From NCBI GenBank assembly GCA_033064195.1, contig JARBJD010000238.1:53267-117266 (forward strand): a DNA stretch of 64,000 bases, written 5' to 3'. Position 1 is the first letter of the stretch. Each line of letters begins with the position of its first letter. Under the pieces are notes generated by a model. That model made no database searches and had not been told where the DNA came from. It saw nothing but the letters and a program-made list of their open reading frames with translations. The position numbers were made by a program, and so were the translations under genes. Origin of the DNA: Blattamonas nauphoetae. Lineage: Eukaryota > Preaxostyla > Oxymonadida. Of this stretch, positions 21,401-34,340 are shown one piece after another.

Positions 21401-24400
21401 GTCCATTCTGACCCTGACACAAAGTTCTCTCCTTTCACAATCACTTTGAAGTGTTCATGTGTTGTTGAATTCGGTTCCGTCGACGTTGATGTAACAATCC
21501 CTGGCAAAGGAACTGTGAATCCCACTCCTGAATTCAAGAACATCCCTGACTGTTCAGACACTGATTCGATTTCGTAGCTCGTATCAAATTTCAGTTCGGT
21601 CTCACTTTCTGCCTTTCCGCCTTGAATTTCACCAACAGTTCAGTCGTGGACTTGAATTCGACTGACGATGAACTGAACTTCTTGTTTCCGTTCTTCACAA
21701 CAATCTTCGAAATTGACGATGTCAACCCAACACCAGTCACAACCACACTCACTTCTGTCTTCTCCCCATTCAGTTTCGGCGACTTCATCTCTTCAACTCG
21801 ACCAGGCGAGTCAAGAACTTCGAATATCGCGGTCGGATCAACAATACACTTCAATCCAACTATCGACAGCGAAACAATCTTGTATTTCAGAGAATACTCA
21901 AGTGTCCCTGTTTTGTTGTAGATTTCCTCACTCACTGAGCATGTCGTCGAAGTCGATCCACTCGTTCCTTCAATCTTTCCTGTCAAACTGATTCCTGAAG
22001 CTCCTTCCTTGATCACATCCCCACCATCTCTTTCACAACTATCGTGAAATCTGAATCACAAGGCAGTGCTTCTCCCGTCAAAGAAAGCGTCACAAATGTC
22101 TTGTTCACTCCACTCAGCGTTGGATTCGCAAAACTGATTCGAGCTGGCGCATCTGGCATCTCAACTGTCTCACCACTATGAGAAACAATCACCGTCGACG
22201 ATGACAGCATCTTCACTGTGTATGTCTTCCCATACGACAACTTTTCCGATCCATGAATCAACACCGTCTGCGATGACGTCGATTCTGTGCTGGACACAGC
22301 CAACGAGAAAGGACCAATCGAGATTTCTGGTTTCCCTTCATCCGAGTCATCCAAAATCAACAGCGTGAAGTCTCCTGCTGCACATGGCGACACCTTCACT
22401 GACACTTCCGCTTCATTCAGGTTCAATCCATTCAAGTCCGCTTTGATCTCAGTCAGAGTCGGCCCTGGCGGCGTTGTCAGAGACTCCGGCACAGACAACA
22501 TGTTCCGACGAATTCGATGTCTCAGTCATCGTCCACAGCGCATATGTTTTCCCAAATTCAATCTCGTTCAATCCTCCCCTTTCACCCACGACGATTCTCC
22601 CATCGTCTCACTTTTCATCGTCACTGATATCTCCTCGTTTCGATCTTTCAACTTCAGTGTCCATTCTGACCCTGACACAAAGTTCTCTCCTTTCACAATC
22701 ACTTTGAAGTGTTCATGTGTTGTTGAATTCGGTTCCGTCGACGTTGATGTAACAATCCCTGGCAAAGGAACTGTGAATCCCACTCCTGAATTCAAGAACA
22801 TCCCTGACTGTTCAGACACTGATTCGATTTCGTAGCTCGTATCAAATTTCAGTTCGGTCTCACTTTCTGCCTTTCCCGCCTTGAATTTCACCAACAGTTC
22901 AGTCGTGGACTTGAATTCGACTGACGATGAACTGAACTTCTTGTTTCCGTTCTTCACAACAATCTTCGAAATTGACGATGTCAACCCAACACCAGTCACA
23001 ACCACACTCACTTCTGTCTTCTCTCCATTCAGTTTCGGTGACTTCATCTCTTCAACTCGACCAGGCGAGTCAAGAACTTCGAATATCGCGGTCGGATCAA
23101 CAATACACTTCAATCCAACTATCGACAGCGAAACAATCTTGTATTTCAGAGAATACTCAAGTGTCCCTGTTTTGTTGTAGATTTCCTCACTCACTGAGCA
23201 TGTCGTCGAAGTCGATCCACTCGTTCCTTCAATCTTTCCTGTCAAACTGATTCCTGAAGCTCCTTCCTTGATCACATCCCCCACCATCTCTTTCACAACT
23301 ATCGTGAAATCTGAATCACAAGGCAGTGCTTCTCCCGTCAAAGAAAGCGTCACAAATGTCTTGTTCACTCCACTCAGCGTTGGATTCGCAAAACTGATTC
23401 GAGCTGGCGCATCTGGCATCTCAACTGTCTCACCACTATGAGAAACAATCACCGTCGACGATGACAGCATCTTCACTGTGTATGTCTTCCCATACGACAA
23501 CTTTTCCGATCCATGAATCAACACCGTCTGCGATGACGTCGATTCTGTGCTGGACACAGCCAACGAGAAAGGACCAATCGAGATTTCTGGTTTCCCTTCA
23601 TCCGAGTCATCCAAAATCAACAGCGTGAAGTCTCCTGCTGCACATGGCGACACCTTCACTGACACTTCCGCTTCATTCAGGTTCAATCCATTCAAGTCCG
23701 CTTTGATCTCAGTCAGAGTCGGCCCTGGCGGCGTTGTCAGAGAGACTCCGGCACAGACAACATGTTCCGACGAATTCGATGTCTCAGTCATCGTCCACAG
23801 CGCATATGTTTTCCCAAATTCAATCTCGTTCAATCCTCCCCTTTCACCCACGACGATTCTCCCATCGTCTCACTTTTCATCGTCACTGATATCTCCTCGT
23901 TTCGATCTTTCAACTTCAGTGTCCATTCTGACCCTGACACAAAGTTCTCTCCTTTCACAATCACTTTGAAGTGTTCATGTGTTGTTGAATTCCGGTTCCG
24001 TCGACGTTGATGTAACAATCCCTGGCAAAGGAACTGTGAATCCCACTCCTGAATTCAAGAACATCCCTGACTGTTCAGACACTGATTCGATTTCGTAGCT
24101 CGTATCAAATTTCAGTTCGGTCTCACTTTCTGCCTTTCCCGCCTTGAATTTCACCAACAGTTCAGTCGTGGACTTGAATTCGACTGACGATGAACTGAAC
24201 TTCTTGTTTCCGTTCTTCACAACAATCTTCGAAATTGACGATGTCAACCCAACACCAGTCACAACCACACTCACTTCTGTCTTCTCTCCATTCAGTTTCG
24301 GTGACTTCATCTCTTCAACTCGACCAGGCGAGTCAAGAACTTCGAATATCGCGGTCGGATCAACAATACACTTCAATCCAACTATCGACAGCGAAACAAT

Positions 24401-27400
24401 CTTGTATTTCAGAGAATACTCAAGTGTCCCTGTTTTGTTGTAGATTTCCTCACTCACTGAGCATGTCGTCGAAGTCGATCCACTCGTTCCTTCAATCTTT
24501 CCTGTCAAACTGATTCCTGAAGCTCCTTCCTTGATCACATCCCCACCATCTCTTTCACAACTATCGTGAAATCTGAATCACAAGGCAGTGCTTCTCCCGT
24601 CGAAAGCGTCACAAATGTCTTGTTCACTCCACTCAGCGTTGGATTCGCAAAACTGATTCGAGCTGGCGCATCTGGCATCTCAACTGTCTCACCACTATGA
24701 GAAACAATCACCGTCGACGATGACAGCATCTTCACTGTGTATGTCTTCCCATACGACAACTTTTCCGATCCATGAATCAACACCGTCTGCGATGACGTCG
24801 ATTCTGTGCTGGACACAGCCAACGAGAAAGGACCAATCGAGATTTCTGGTTTCCCTTCATCCGAGTCATCCAAAATCAACAGCGTGAAGTCTCCTGCTGC
24901 ACATGGCGACACCTTCACTGACACTTCCGCTTCATTCAGGTTCAATCCATTCAAGTCCGCTTTGATCTCAGTCAGAGTCGGCCCTGGCGGCGTTGTCAGA
25001 GAGACTCCGGCACAGACAACATGTTCCGACGAATTCGATGTCTCAGTCATCGTCCACAGCGCATATGTTTTCCCAAATTCAATCTCGTTCAATCCTCCCC
25101 TTTCACCCACGACGATTCTCCCATCGTCTCACTTTTCATCGTCACTGATATCTCCTCGTTTCGATCTTTCAACTTCAGTGTCCATTCTGACCCTGACACA
25201 AAGTTCTCTCCTTTCACAATCACTTTGAAGTGTTCATGTGTTGTTGAATTCGGTTCCGTCGACGTTGATGTAACAATCCCTGGCAAAGGAACTGTGAATC
25301 CCACTCCTGAATTCAAGAACATCCCTGACTGTTCAGACACTGATTCGATTTCGTAGCTCGTATCAAATTTCAGTTCGGTCTCACTTTCTGCCTTTCCCGC
25401 CTTGAATTTCACCAACAGTTCAGTCGTGGACTTGAATTCGACTGACGATGAACTGAACTTCTTGTTTCCGTTCTTCACAACAATCTTCGAAATTGACGAT
25501 GTCAACCCAACACCAGTCACAACCACACTCACTTCTGTCTTCTCCCCATTCAGTTTCGGCGACTTCATCTCTTCAACTCGACCAGGCGAGTCAAGAACTT
25601 CGAATATCGCGGTCGGATCAACAATACACTTCAATCCAACTATCGACAGCGAAACAATCTTGTATTTCAGAGAATACTCAAGTGTCCCTGTTTTGTTGTA
25701 GATTTCCTCACTCACTGAGCATGTCGTCGAAGTCGATCCACTCGTTCCTTCAATCTTTCCTGTCAAACTGATTCCTGAAGCTCCTTCCTTGATCACATCC
25801 CCCACCATCTCTTTCACAACTATCGTGAAATCTGAATCACAAGGCAGTGCTTCTCCCGTCAAAGAAAGCGTCACAAATGTCTTGTTCACTCCACTCAGCG
25901 TTGGATTCGCAAAACTGATTCGAGCTGGCGCATCTGGCATCTCAACTGTCTCACCACTATGAGAAACAATCACCGTCGACGATGACAGCATCTTCACTGT
26001 GTATGTCTTCCCATACGACAACTTTTCCGATCCATGAATCAACACCGTCTGCGATGACGTCGATTCTGTGCTGGACACAGCCAACGAGAAAGGACCAATC
26101 GAGATTTCTGGTTTCCCTTCATCCGAGTCATCCAAAATCAACAGCGTGAAGTCTCCTGCTGCACATGGCGACACCTTCACTGACACTTCCGCTTCATTCA
26201 GGTTCAATCCATTCAAGTCCGCTTTGATCTCAGTCAGAGTCGGCCCTGGCGGCGTTGTCAGAGAGACTCCGGCACAGACAACATGTTCCGACGAATTCGA
26301 TGTCTCAGTCATCGTCCACAGCGCGTATGTTTTCCCAAATTCAATCTCGTTCAATCCTCCCCTTTCACCCACGACGATTCTCCCATCGTCTCACTTTTCA
26401 TCGTCACTGATATCTCCTCGTTTCGATCTTTCAACTTCAGTGTCCATTCTGACCCTGACACAAAGTTCTCTCCTTTCACAATCACTTTGAAGTGTTCATG
26501 TGTTGTTGAATTCGGTTCCGTCGACGTTGATGTAACAATCCCTGGCAAAGGAACTGTGAATCCCACTCCTGAATTCAAGAACATCCCTGACTGTTCAGAC
26601 ACTGATTCGATTTCGTAGCTCGTATCAAATTTCAGTTCGGTCTCACTTTCTGCCTTTCCCGCCTTGAATTTCACCAACAGTTCAGTCGTGGACTTGAATT
26701 CGACTGACGATGAACTGAACTTCTTGTTTCCGTTCTTCACAACAATCTTCGAAATTGACGATGTCAACCCAACACCAGTCACAACCACACTCACTTCTGT
26801 CTTCTCCCCATTCAGTTTCGGCGACTTCATCTCTTCAACTCGACCAGGCGAGTCAAGAACTTCGAATATCGCGGTCGGATCAACAATACACTTCAATCCA
26901 ACTATCGACAGCGAAACAATCTTGTATTTCAGAGAATACTCAAGTGTCCCTGTTTTGTTGTAGATTTCCTCACTCACTGAGCATGTCGTCGAAGTCGATC
27001 CACTCGTTCCTTCAATCTTTCCTGTCAAACTGATTCCTGAAGCTCCTTCCTTGATCACATCCCCCACCATCTCTTTCACAACTATCGTGAAATCTGAATC
27101 ACAAGGCAGTGCTTCTCCCGTCAAAGAAAGCGTCACAAATGTCTTGTTCACTCCACTCAGCGTTGGATTCGCAAAACTGATTCGAGCTGGCGCATCTGGC
27201 ATCTCAACTGTCTCACCACTATGAGAAACAATCACCGTCGACGATGACAGCATCTTCACTGTGTACGTCTTCCCATATCTCAACTTTTCTGATCCATGAA
27301 TCAACACCGTCTGCGATGACGTCGATTCTGTGCTGGACACAGCCAACGAGAAAGGACCAATCGAGATTTCTGGCTTCCCTTCATCCGAGTCATCCAAAAT

Positions 27401-30400
27401 CAACAGCGTGAAGTCTCCTGCTGCACATGGCGACACTGTCACTGACACTTCCGCTTCATTCAGGTTCAATCCATTCAAGTCCGCTTTGATCTCAGTCAGA
27501 GTCGGTCCTGGCGGCGTTGTCAGAGAGACTCCGGCACAGACAACATGTTCCGACGAATTCGATGTCTCAGTCATCGTCCACAGCGCATATGTTTTCCCAA
27601 ATTCAATCTCGTTCAATCCTCCCCTTTCACCCACGACGATTCTCCCATCGTCTCACTTTTCATCGTCACTGATATCTCCTCGTTTCGATCTTTCAACTTC
27701 AGTGTCCATTCTGACCCTGACACAAAGTTCTCTCCTTTCACAATCACTTTGAAGTGTTCATGTGTTGTTGAATTCGGTTCCGTCGACGTTGATGTAACAA
27801 TCCCTGGCAAAGGAACTGTGAATCCCACTCCTGAATTCAAGAACATCCCTGACTGTTCAGACACTGATTCGATTTCGTAGCTCGTATCAAATTTCAGTTC
27901 GGTCTCACTTTCTGCCTTTCCCGCCTTGAATTTCACCAACAGTTCAGTCGTGGACTTGAATTCGACTGACGATGAACTGAACTTCTTGTTTCCGTTCTTC
28001 ACAACAATCTTCGAAATTGACGATGTCAACCCAACACCAGTCACAACCACACTCACTTCTGTCTTCTCCCCATTCAGTTTCGGCGACTTCATCTCTTCAA
28101 CTCGACCAGGCGAGTCAAGAACTTCGAATATCGCGGTCGGATCAACAATACACTTCAATCCAACTATCGACAGCGAAACAATCTTGTATTTCAGAGAATA
28201 CTCAAGTGTCCCTGTTTTGTTGTAGATTTCCTCACTCACTGAGCATGTCGTCGAAGTCGATCCACTCGTTCCTTCAATCTTTCCTGTCAAACTGATTCCT
28301 GAAGCTCCTTCCTTGATCACATCCCCCACCATCTCTTTCACAACTATCGTGAAATCTGAATCACAAGGCAGTGCTTCTCCCGTCAAAGAAAGCGTCACAA
28401 ATGTCTTGTTCACTCCACTCAGCGTTGGATTCGCAAAACTGATTCGAGCTGGCGCATCTGGCATCTCAACTGTCTCACCACTATGAGAAACAATCACCGT
28501 CGACGATGACAGCATCTTCACTGTGTACGTCTTCCCATATCTCAACTTTTCTGATCCATGAATCAACACCGTCTGCGATGACGTCGATTCTGTGCTGGAC
28601 ACAGCCAACGAGAAAGGACCAATCGAGATTTCTGGCTTCCCTTCATCCGAGTCATCCAAAATCAACAGCGTGAAGTCTCCTGCTGCACATGGCGACACTG
28701 TCACTGACACTTCCGCTTCATTCAGGTTCAATCCATTCAAGTCCGCTTTGATCTCAGTCAGAGTCGGTCCTGGCGGCGTTGTCAGAGACTCCGGCACAGA
28801 CAACATGTTCCGACGAATTCGATGTCTCAGTCATCGTCCACAGCGCGTATGTTTTCCCAAATTCAATCTCGTTCAATCCTCCCCTTTCACCCACGACGAT
28901 TCTCCCATCGTCTCACTTTTCATCGTCACTGATATCTCCTCGTTTCGATCTTTCAACTTCAGTGTCCATTCTGACCCTGACACAAAGTTCTCTCCTTTCA
29001 CAATCACTTTGAAGTGTTCATGTGTTGTTGAATTCGGTTCCGTCGACGTTGATGTAACAATCCTGGCAAAGGAACTGTGAATCCCACTCCTGAATTCAAG
29101 AACATCCCTGACTGTTCAGACACTGATTCGATTTCGTAGCTCGTATCAAATTTCAGTTCGGTCTCACTTTCTGCCTTTCCCGCCTTGAATTTCACCAACA
29201 GTTCAGTCGTGGACTTGAATTCGACTGACGATGAACTGAACTTCTTGTTTCCGTTCTTCACAACAATCTTCGAAATTGACGATGTCAACCCAACACCAGT
29301 CACAACCACACTCACTTCTGTCTTCTCCCCATTCAGTTTCGGCGACTTCATCTCTTCAACTCGACCAGGCGAGTCAAGAACTTCGAATATCGCGGTCGGA
29401 TCAACAATACACTTCAATCCAACTATCGACAGCGAAACAATCTTGTATTTCAGAGAATACTCAAGTGTCCCTGTTTTGTTGTAGATTTCCTCACTCACTG
29501 AGCATGTCGTCGAAGTCGATCCACTCGTTCCTTCAATCTTTCCTGTCAAACTGATTCCTGAAGCTCCTTCCTTGATCACATCCCCCACCATCTCTTTCAC
29601 AACTATCGTGAAATCTGAATCACAAGGCAGTGCTTCTCCCGTCAAAGAAAGCGTCACAAATGTCTTGTTCACTCCACTCAGCGTTGGATTCGCAAAACTG
29701 ATTCGAGCTGGCGCATCTGGCATCTCAACTGTCTCACCACTATGAGAAACAATCACCGTCGACGATGACAGCATCTTCACTGTGTACGTCTTCCCATATC
29801 TCAACTTTTCTGATCCATGAATCAACACCGTCTGCGATGACGTCGATTCTGTGCTGGACACATCGAATGAGAAAGGACCAATCGAGATTTCTGGTTTCAC
29901 TTCATCCGAGTCATCGAAAATCAACAGCGTGAAGTCTCCTGCTGCACATGGCGACACCTTCACTGACACTTCCGCTTCATTCAGGTTCGACGGATTCAGG
30001 TCCGCTTTGATGTTTGTCAGGGTCGGTCCTGTCGGTGTGGTGAAGGAGAGGAAGGTGGGAGTTTTGTTCAGGTTGAATGCCCACGCTTCGGCGGTGATTG
30101 TGATGGCATTGGACTCTGACGACGATGGCACCACACCCACAATCGAAGTGATCGTGTATGCTGTCGAATATTTCAGAATCGAAGTCGATGACGGCAGAAG
30201 CGAGCCAACCCCATTCACGAATTTCAGTTGTCCTTTTGCTTCAGTGCCTCCCACCGTTTCGTTCAGTGTCACTTCATACACCTGTGATTCGAGTGGAATC
30301 TTCCCCTTCACACTCAGATCAAGTCTCCACGAATCCTCATCACGAGTCGCTTCCACGTTGTGTGTCATGTACGGCCCGATCTCGAGGAAGGCATCCTTGA

Positions 30401-32548
30401 ACACTCGAGTGTATGTTTTTTGATTCTTGCTGTTTGTTCCTGATGTATACATCCCGACGCTGTTCGGTGTGGTTGTTGTCCAACAATCAGTGATTGTCAC
30501 ATCAGTTGGATTCGTGTTTGACATGTCTTCGATCAGAAAGTCTGCAAACTGAGCTGCGTCTTCCATCGATTCGTCTTGGTCGAACCATGTTGGAGTGTCA
30601 CTCACCGTGTTCCCAACGAAGAGAACGTTCTTAAGAGCGATGGGCGAAGTTGTTCTTGGAACAACACACACTGCTCCTGTCGATGCGGAGTGACAGTTCT
30701 TGACGAGGCAGTTGGACATCACAAATCCAGTTGTGCTCCCAAACACAGCTCCACCAAGTGCTGTTGAAGAACATTCGATGAACTTACAATCTTTCAAAGT
30801 GAGATTCGAACGTGAACTCTGCACGTTGAGACCGCCTCCAGTTGAAGGATCCGATTCTGAATGCATCGCCTCACAGCGGATGAACTCACAATCACTGAGA
30901 GGAAGAGAATGACCTTTCGAGAACACATACACTCCACCTCCTGAAGTGCCAGCCAAACAATCTTCAAATTTGAGGTGCGAGGCAGAAAAACCACTATCCC
31001 TTCGACTTCAGAAAGACAGTTCATTCCGCCTCCATATCCCCAACCATCTGTTGAACTCGCTGAACACCCTTCAAAAGACATGTCAGCCACAGTCGAGCCA
31101 GTTGCGGAGACGAGTGTGATGTCCATTCCTCCTCCCTCAGATCCGAAAGATCCAACGGCTGAACACTCCACACAGCGGCATCCAGTCAAAGTGACGATAG
31201 CTGTAAATGAGCATAAAGACAAAGCCCCTCCTCCATAGTCAGCGGAACACTCTGTGAAGTTGCACGACGTGATTTTGACCTCGCTTGTGAGTGGAGCGGG
31301 ATAGGCATTGATGATCACAGCTCCACCAGAATATTCTGTCTGAACAGCGTCGGTGAACGAGCAGGAGAGAAGAGCGATGGAGCCAGGGTAGTCGTTGAAG
31401 GAGAGTGGGCGAGTACCTGATTGATAGTTGGAACTGGTGAAGTGGCAGTGGGAGAAGGTGACTGAGGTTGATTGGGTGGTGGAATCAAACTTATATTCAG
31501 AGCCATCTTTGTATTCAAGTTGACTGGATCCGTCGAGGATGATGGATGGTTCTTCGTTGGTGTCCGGGTCGGAGTTGGGGGAGGGGAGGAGGGAGGAGAA
31601 GGAAGAATTTGAGCACAAAACGGATCCGCCAGTGTTCACGTCCCGAATCGTCGATCCCGACAAATGCGAGCTTGTCAGCGATACAACACATCCCAACATC
31701 TTCTGATCCAAATGTGGAAGGCTTGGCTCGTGTGAAGACCCAAACGAACTCATGTTCACAAACGAGCAACCAATCAGCGATGACGACAGTCTTCCAACTT
31801 CATCCACATTCGTTCGAGGTGTGCGTGTCAGTGAGAGGCCAATCCCGTCGTTTCCCAGAATCTGAGAAGAGTCAAACGAGCACCCAACAATCGACACGAA
31901 AACAGACTCTCCAAAAGATGGAAATGATGATGTTTCAACAACACCACGCATCGACCCAACATCATTCCACATCAAGCATTTCTGAACCACAACTGACGAT
32001 GGCATCATCGACGAGTGAGAGTTTGTCGATGAAATCAGAATTGGGCTTGAACTGGGCGACACTGGAAGAACACTATCAGCGATTGTCAGGATGCTGTTTG
32101 AAACAACTGCCAGTCTTACTGCTTCACTGTTCACCTTGGAATGTCTTGATTCATCTGAATTGGTGAGCGAGAACTCGATTGATTTCATCGACAATGACGA
32201 GTTCCACAATGAGAACAAGCAATTCTCACTTGTCCCGACATTTGTATTCTTCATATTCTCATCATTCTTGGATCCGACAGATGATGTCTTGTCTCCTCCA
32301 ATCTCAATCGTTGTTCGAGATGAATTTGCCAACGAGCGTCCAGAGAGTTCAATTGATTCATCAATAACGACAATATTGTGCCCAACAAAGTGTCCTTTTA
32401 TCAACAGTTGCAGTGTTTCTTTTCCATTCGGGTTCAACTTTCTTGCTTCAGTTTTGAGAAACAATGATAGACTCTTTGGCGTCTGGTCTTCGCTTGCTTC
32501 GACAAACAACAGTTGCGAGACAATGACTAATAGCGCGACAATATTCAT
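12485..32548 (-). CDS. gene 2: giant beta-helix/Ig-like receptor with tandem array and pseudokinase tail
   Basis: Probably one gene of about 20 kb (about 6,690 codons), though the sequence as given is cut into many frames. It starts at 32548 with a signal peptide (MNIVALLVIVSQLLFVEA). A Cys- and Ser-rich beta-helix follows to about 30200, then Ig-like domains, then the array of 421-residue units (16149-30018), then non-array Ig-like domains and a second beta-helix (14575 to about 13900, C.AVDRPCSSVDVAW). A membrane helix lies at about 13385-13475 (LPWLIPIIVCLSLLLLVII then YRRRK). The pseudokinase tail has WRAPEQ, VFRLGLIIWEIETGLVPFGE and a degenerate catalytic loop (TRISPHWILLNRSD). Most breaks are one-base differences in homopolymers, so consensus error is likely; a further one-base shift is near 14580 and another near 30985 (T5 where T6 restores frame). 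Adhesin or receptor role is inferred. Confidence 0.7.
16149..30018 (-). repeat. about 11-unit tandem array, 1.26 kb per unit, inside gene 2
   Basis: The marker codons for GPTLTEIKADL fall near 16149, 17410, 18672, 19933, 21192, 22450, 23710, 24969, 26232, 27493, 28756 and (variant) 30018, a mean period of about 1261 bp. The one gap-free unit (19230-20495) gives 421 codons, i.e. 1263 bp in frame; shorter periods reflect one- to three-base losses. Each unit codes for four Ig-like domains of about 105 residues. Units are almost identical. Linked variants separate two classes: 'ggtgac' units near 16741, 18000, 23038 and 24300, against 'ggcgac' units elsewhere. Read left to right this gives AABBBAABBBB, which suggests duplication of a multi-unit block. 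Confidence 0.9.
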
Positions 32549-32656
32549 TTTGAGAAATCAAAGAAAATGATTGATTTCCTTGGGATGGAACGAATTGATT
32601 TGATTCGATCAAGCCCTTTGATTGCTCTGTTTGTTGAGAGCATCGACGATGAATGG
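32549..32656 (-). promoter_or_regulatory. conserved 5' flank of gene 2, shared with gene 3
   Basis: The 105-108 bases directly upstream of the gene 2 start match 39394-39498 upstream of gene 3 with only a few differences, and similarity to gene 3 stops near the GAGCATC motif. Conservation up to the start codon suggests either recent duplication or a retained core promoter and short leader. No TATA-like box stands out. Confidence 0.35.
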
Positions 32657-33424
32657 ATCGATCGGAAATCAGACAATGAATCTCAGATGGAAATGTCCCA
32701 TCTGATGGGATGGTATTCTCTCAGATCATTCGTTTCTCGAAGTGTTTGTTTGTTAAGAGATCAAAGAAACATGAATTCAAATGATGTGCGTTCAAAGTGG
32801 GTGAAATGATGAAGTGACGGGATGAACTCTCAATCATGCTCAGCCAATGAAAAATCTGGACCATTCGTCCAGAAAAGAGATGTAGGAAGAACACGCCCTC
32901 TCCAATCTTCAGAGAGATGAACACGTGGGCTGACACACATCGAGCAGAACATCCAACACAAGTCAACACAACAATCAAAGAAAACAAGACGGAGAAGAGG
33001 AACAAAGAGTGACAACGTCAAACAAAGAGTGAAACACTGATCAGAAAGAAACAAAAAGCGAAAAGAACAAGAAAAAGGGGGAGAAACAGTGTGGTGAAAA
33101 TAGTGAACTGCATGTTGTGCAGAATTGGTGTGGTGTGGTGTGGCGCGCGACAGACACAGAGAGAAGAAGTGACGTGTTCTCCCTTGTCTCAAAGGAGGAC
33201 AGGTTCAAAGTGACAATATCTTGCAATCATCAATCCACACCATTGTGGTTGGAGCTGGCCAGAAAAGTAACAGAAACGAAGCTCAGAGAGCAGCGAAAAT
33301 GAAGACTGACAAGAAGAGTCAGGAGTCTGTCAAAAGAAGGAGGGAGGGACAGACGAGAAAACGACATGATGGTGTGTGTGTGAAGTGATGTTGAATGGTC
33401 GCGGAATGGAGCGCAAGCAGCAGA
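32657..33424. other. spacer between gene 2 and gene 3
   Basis: No gene; minus-strand frames here are short and low-complexity. Largely paralogous to the gene 1/gene 2 spacer at 11648-12484, with small insertions and losses between the two. Confidence 0.55.
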
Positions 33425-33811
33425 TCAGAACTTGGCGAACTGGTCTTTCAGTTCTTCTTTCCCAGATCCTTCCGGTTTGTCCTCGAGTTTCGCAAGGGTT
33501 TGTTGGAGTGTGATTCGCTGGTCAGCATCAATCTGAAGACATCCCTCAATCAATTCTCGCACCGAAGCGTCTGACACCTTTTGAAGCGGCAGACCAATCC
33601 CAGCGGCCAAGTTCCGATGAGCATTCACGGCATCCAGTTCTCCAAACGGAACAAGGCCAGTCTCAATCTCCCAAATGATCAGGCCAAGCCGAAAAACCAT
33701 CACTTTCGACGCTTCCACTCCTTCCTTCATTTCTCCCTCTTTCTCTCCTTGTTCAGGTGCTCGCCAACGAATCTCTTCAATCCCATCTTTCACTCGTGAA
33801 CGACTCAGAGA

Positions 33812-33819
33812 TGGATGGG
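33812..33819 (+). repeat. target-site duplication of the MITE, left
   Basis: TGGATGGG, identical to 34333-34340. In gene 2 the corresponding place carries a single copy-like sequence (ATGGATGAGTGTTTGACGG). Confidence 0.8.
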
Positions 33820-34332
33820 CAGGCTTCTGATTTGATCCCAGTGATCCCAGTCGGATCTGATCCCACTAAATACCTACAATACCATTTCGTTTCTTTCATT
33901 TCAAAAAGTCTTCTTATATATGATATTTGAATGGAAAAAAGTAAAAGGAAAATGGTCACTTCATAGATCATGAAAATGCAAACTTTGGGTGCTGCTGTTC
34001 AGTTTGTTCTACAACAATAATTATAAAACAAGTCGATAATGCGTTATTATGTCTTCTTTGATGGTTTTTCTCACTGACAAAAGTCAATGAAGGGAATACA
34101 TCGAAAAAGAAGTGTTGGTGATTGTGATCGTGCGTGTTTTTGGGAAATAAGAGCTGTCTGAAATATTGAAGAGCATTATGTGAAAACAAGAAGTGAATTG
34201 AACATGATTAATGAAGTGATAATGAGAAAATCTCAAAGGAAAAGAGTTGAAATATGATCTCAGTACAAATTTAGGCACTGACATCAATTGATCCCAGTTT
34301 TACCTATTTTGATGGGACTACTCAGATGCCTG
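33820..34332. mobile_element. 513-bp non-autonomous hAT-like MITE
   Basis: Absent from the equivalent site in gene 2. The left end reads CAGGCTTCTGATTTGATCCC; the reverse complement of the right end reads CAGGCATCTGAGTAGTCCC, an imperfect terminal inverted repeat matching at about 12 of the first 15 positions. An 8-bp direct repeat (TGGATGGG) flanks it. Ends beginning CAGG with an 8-bp target duplication fit hAT elements. It is AT-rich and has no coding capacity. Subtracting it and one target copy restores the pseudokinase reading frame through SNTHPSLSR, matching gene 2, so the insertion postdates the gene duplication. Confidence 0.8.
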
Positions 34333-34340
34333 TGGATGGG
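34333..34340 (+). repeat. target-site duplication of the MITE, right
   Basis: TGGATGGG, second copy of 33812-33819. Confidence 0.8.

Noticed and set aside
15194-29554. Repeated plus-strand frames of 92-183 codons through the array
   Set aside because: They are antisense shadows of the minus-strand Ig-like units, recur at the unit period, and have Ser/Phe-rich products without domain features.
16149-30018. Reading the regular array as a satellite or CRISPR-like locus
   Set aside because: The unit is 1.26 kb, fully coding in one frame, with no short repeat/spacer alternation.
33820-34332. Intron in gene 3
   Set aside because: Direct repeats at both ends, CAGG inverted ends and absence of GT...AG at the borders fit a transposon better.
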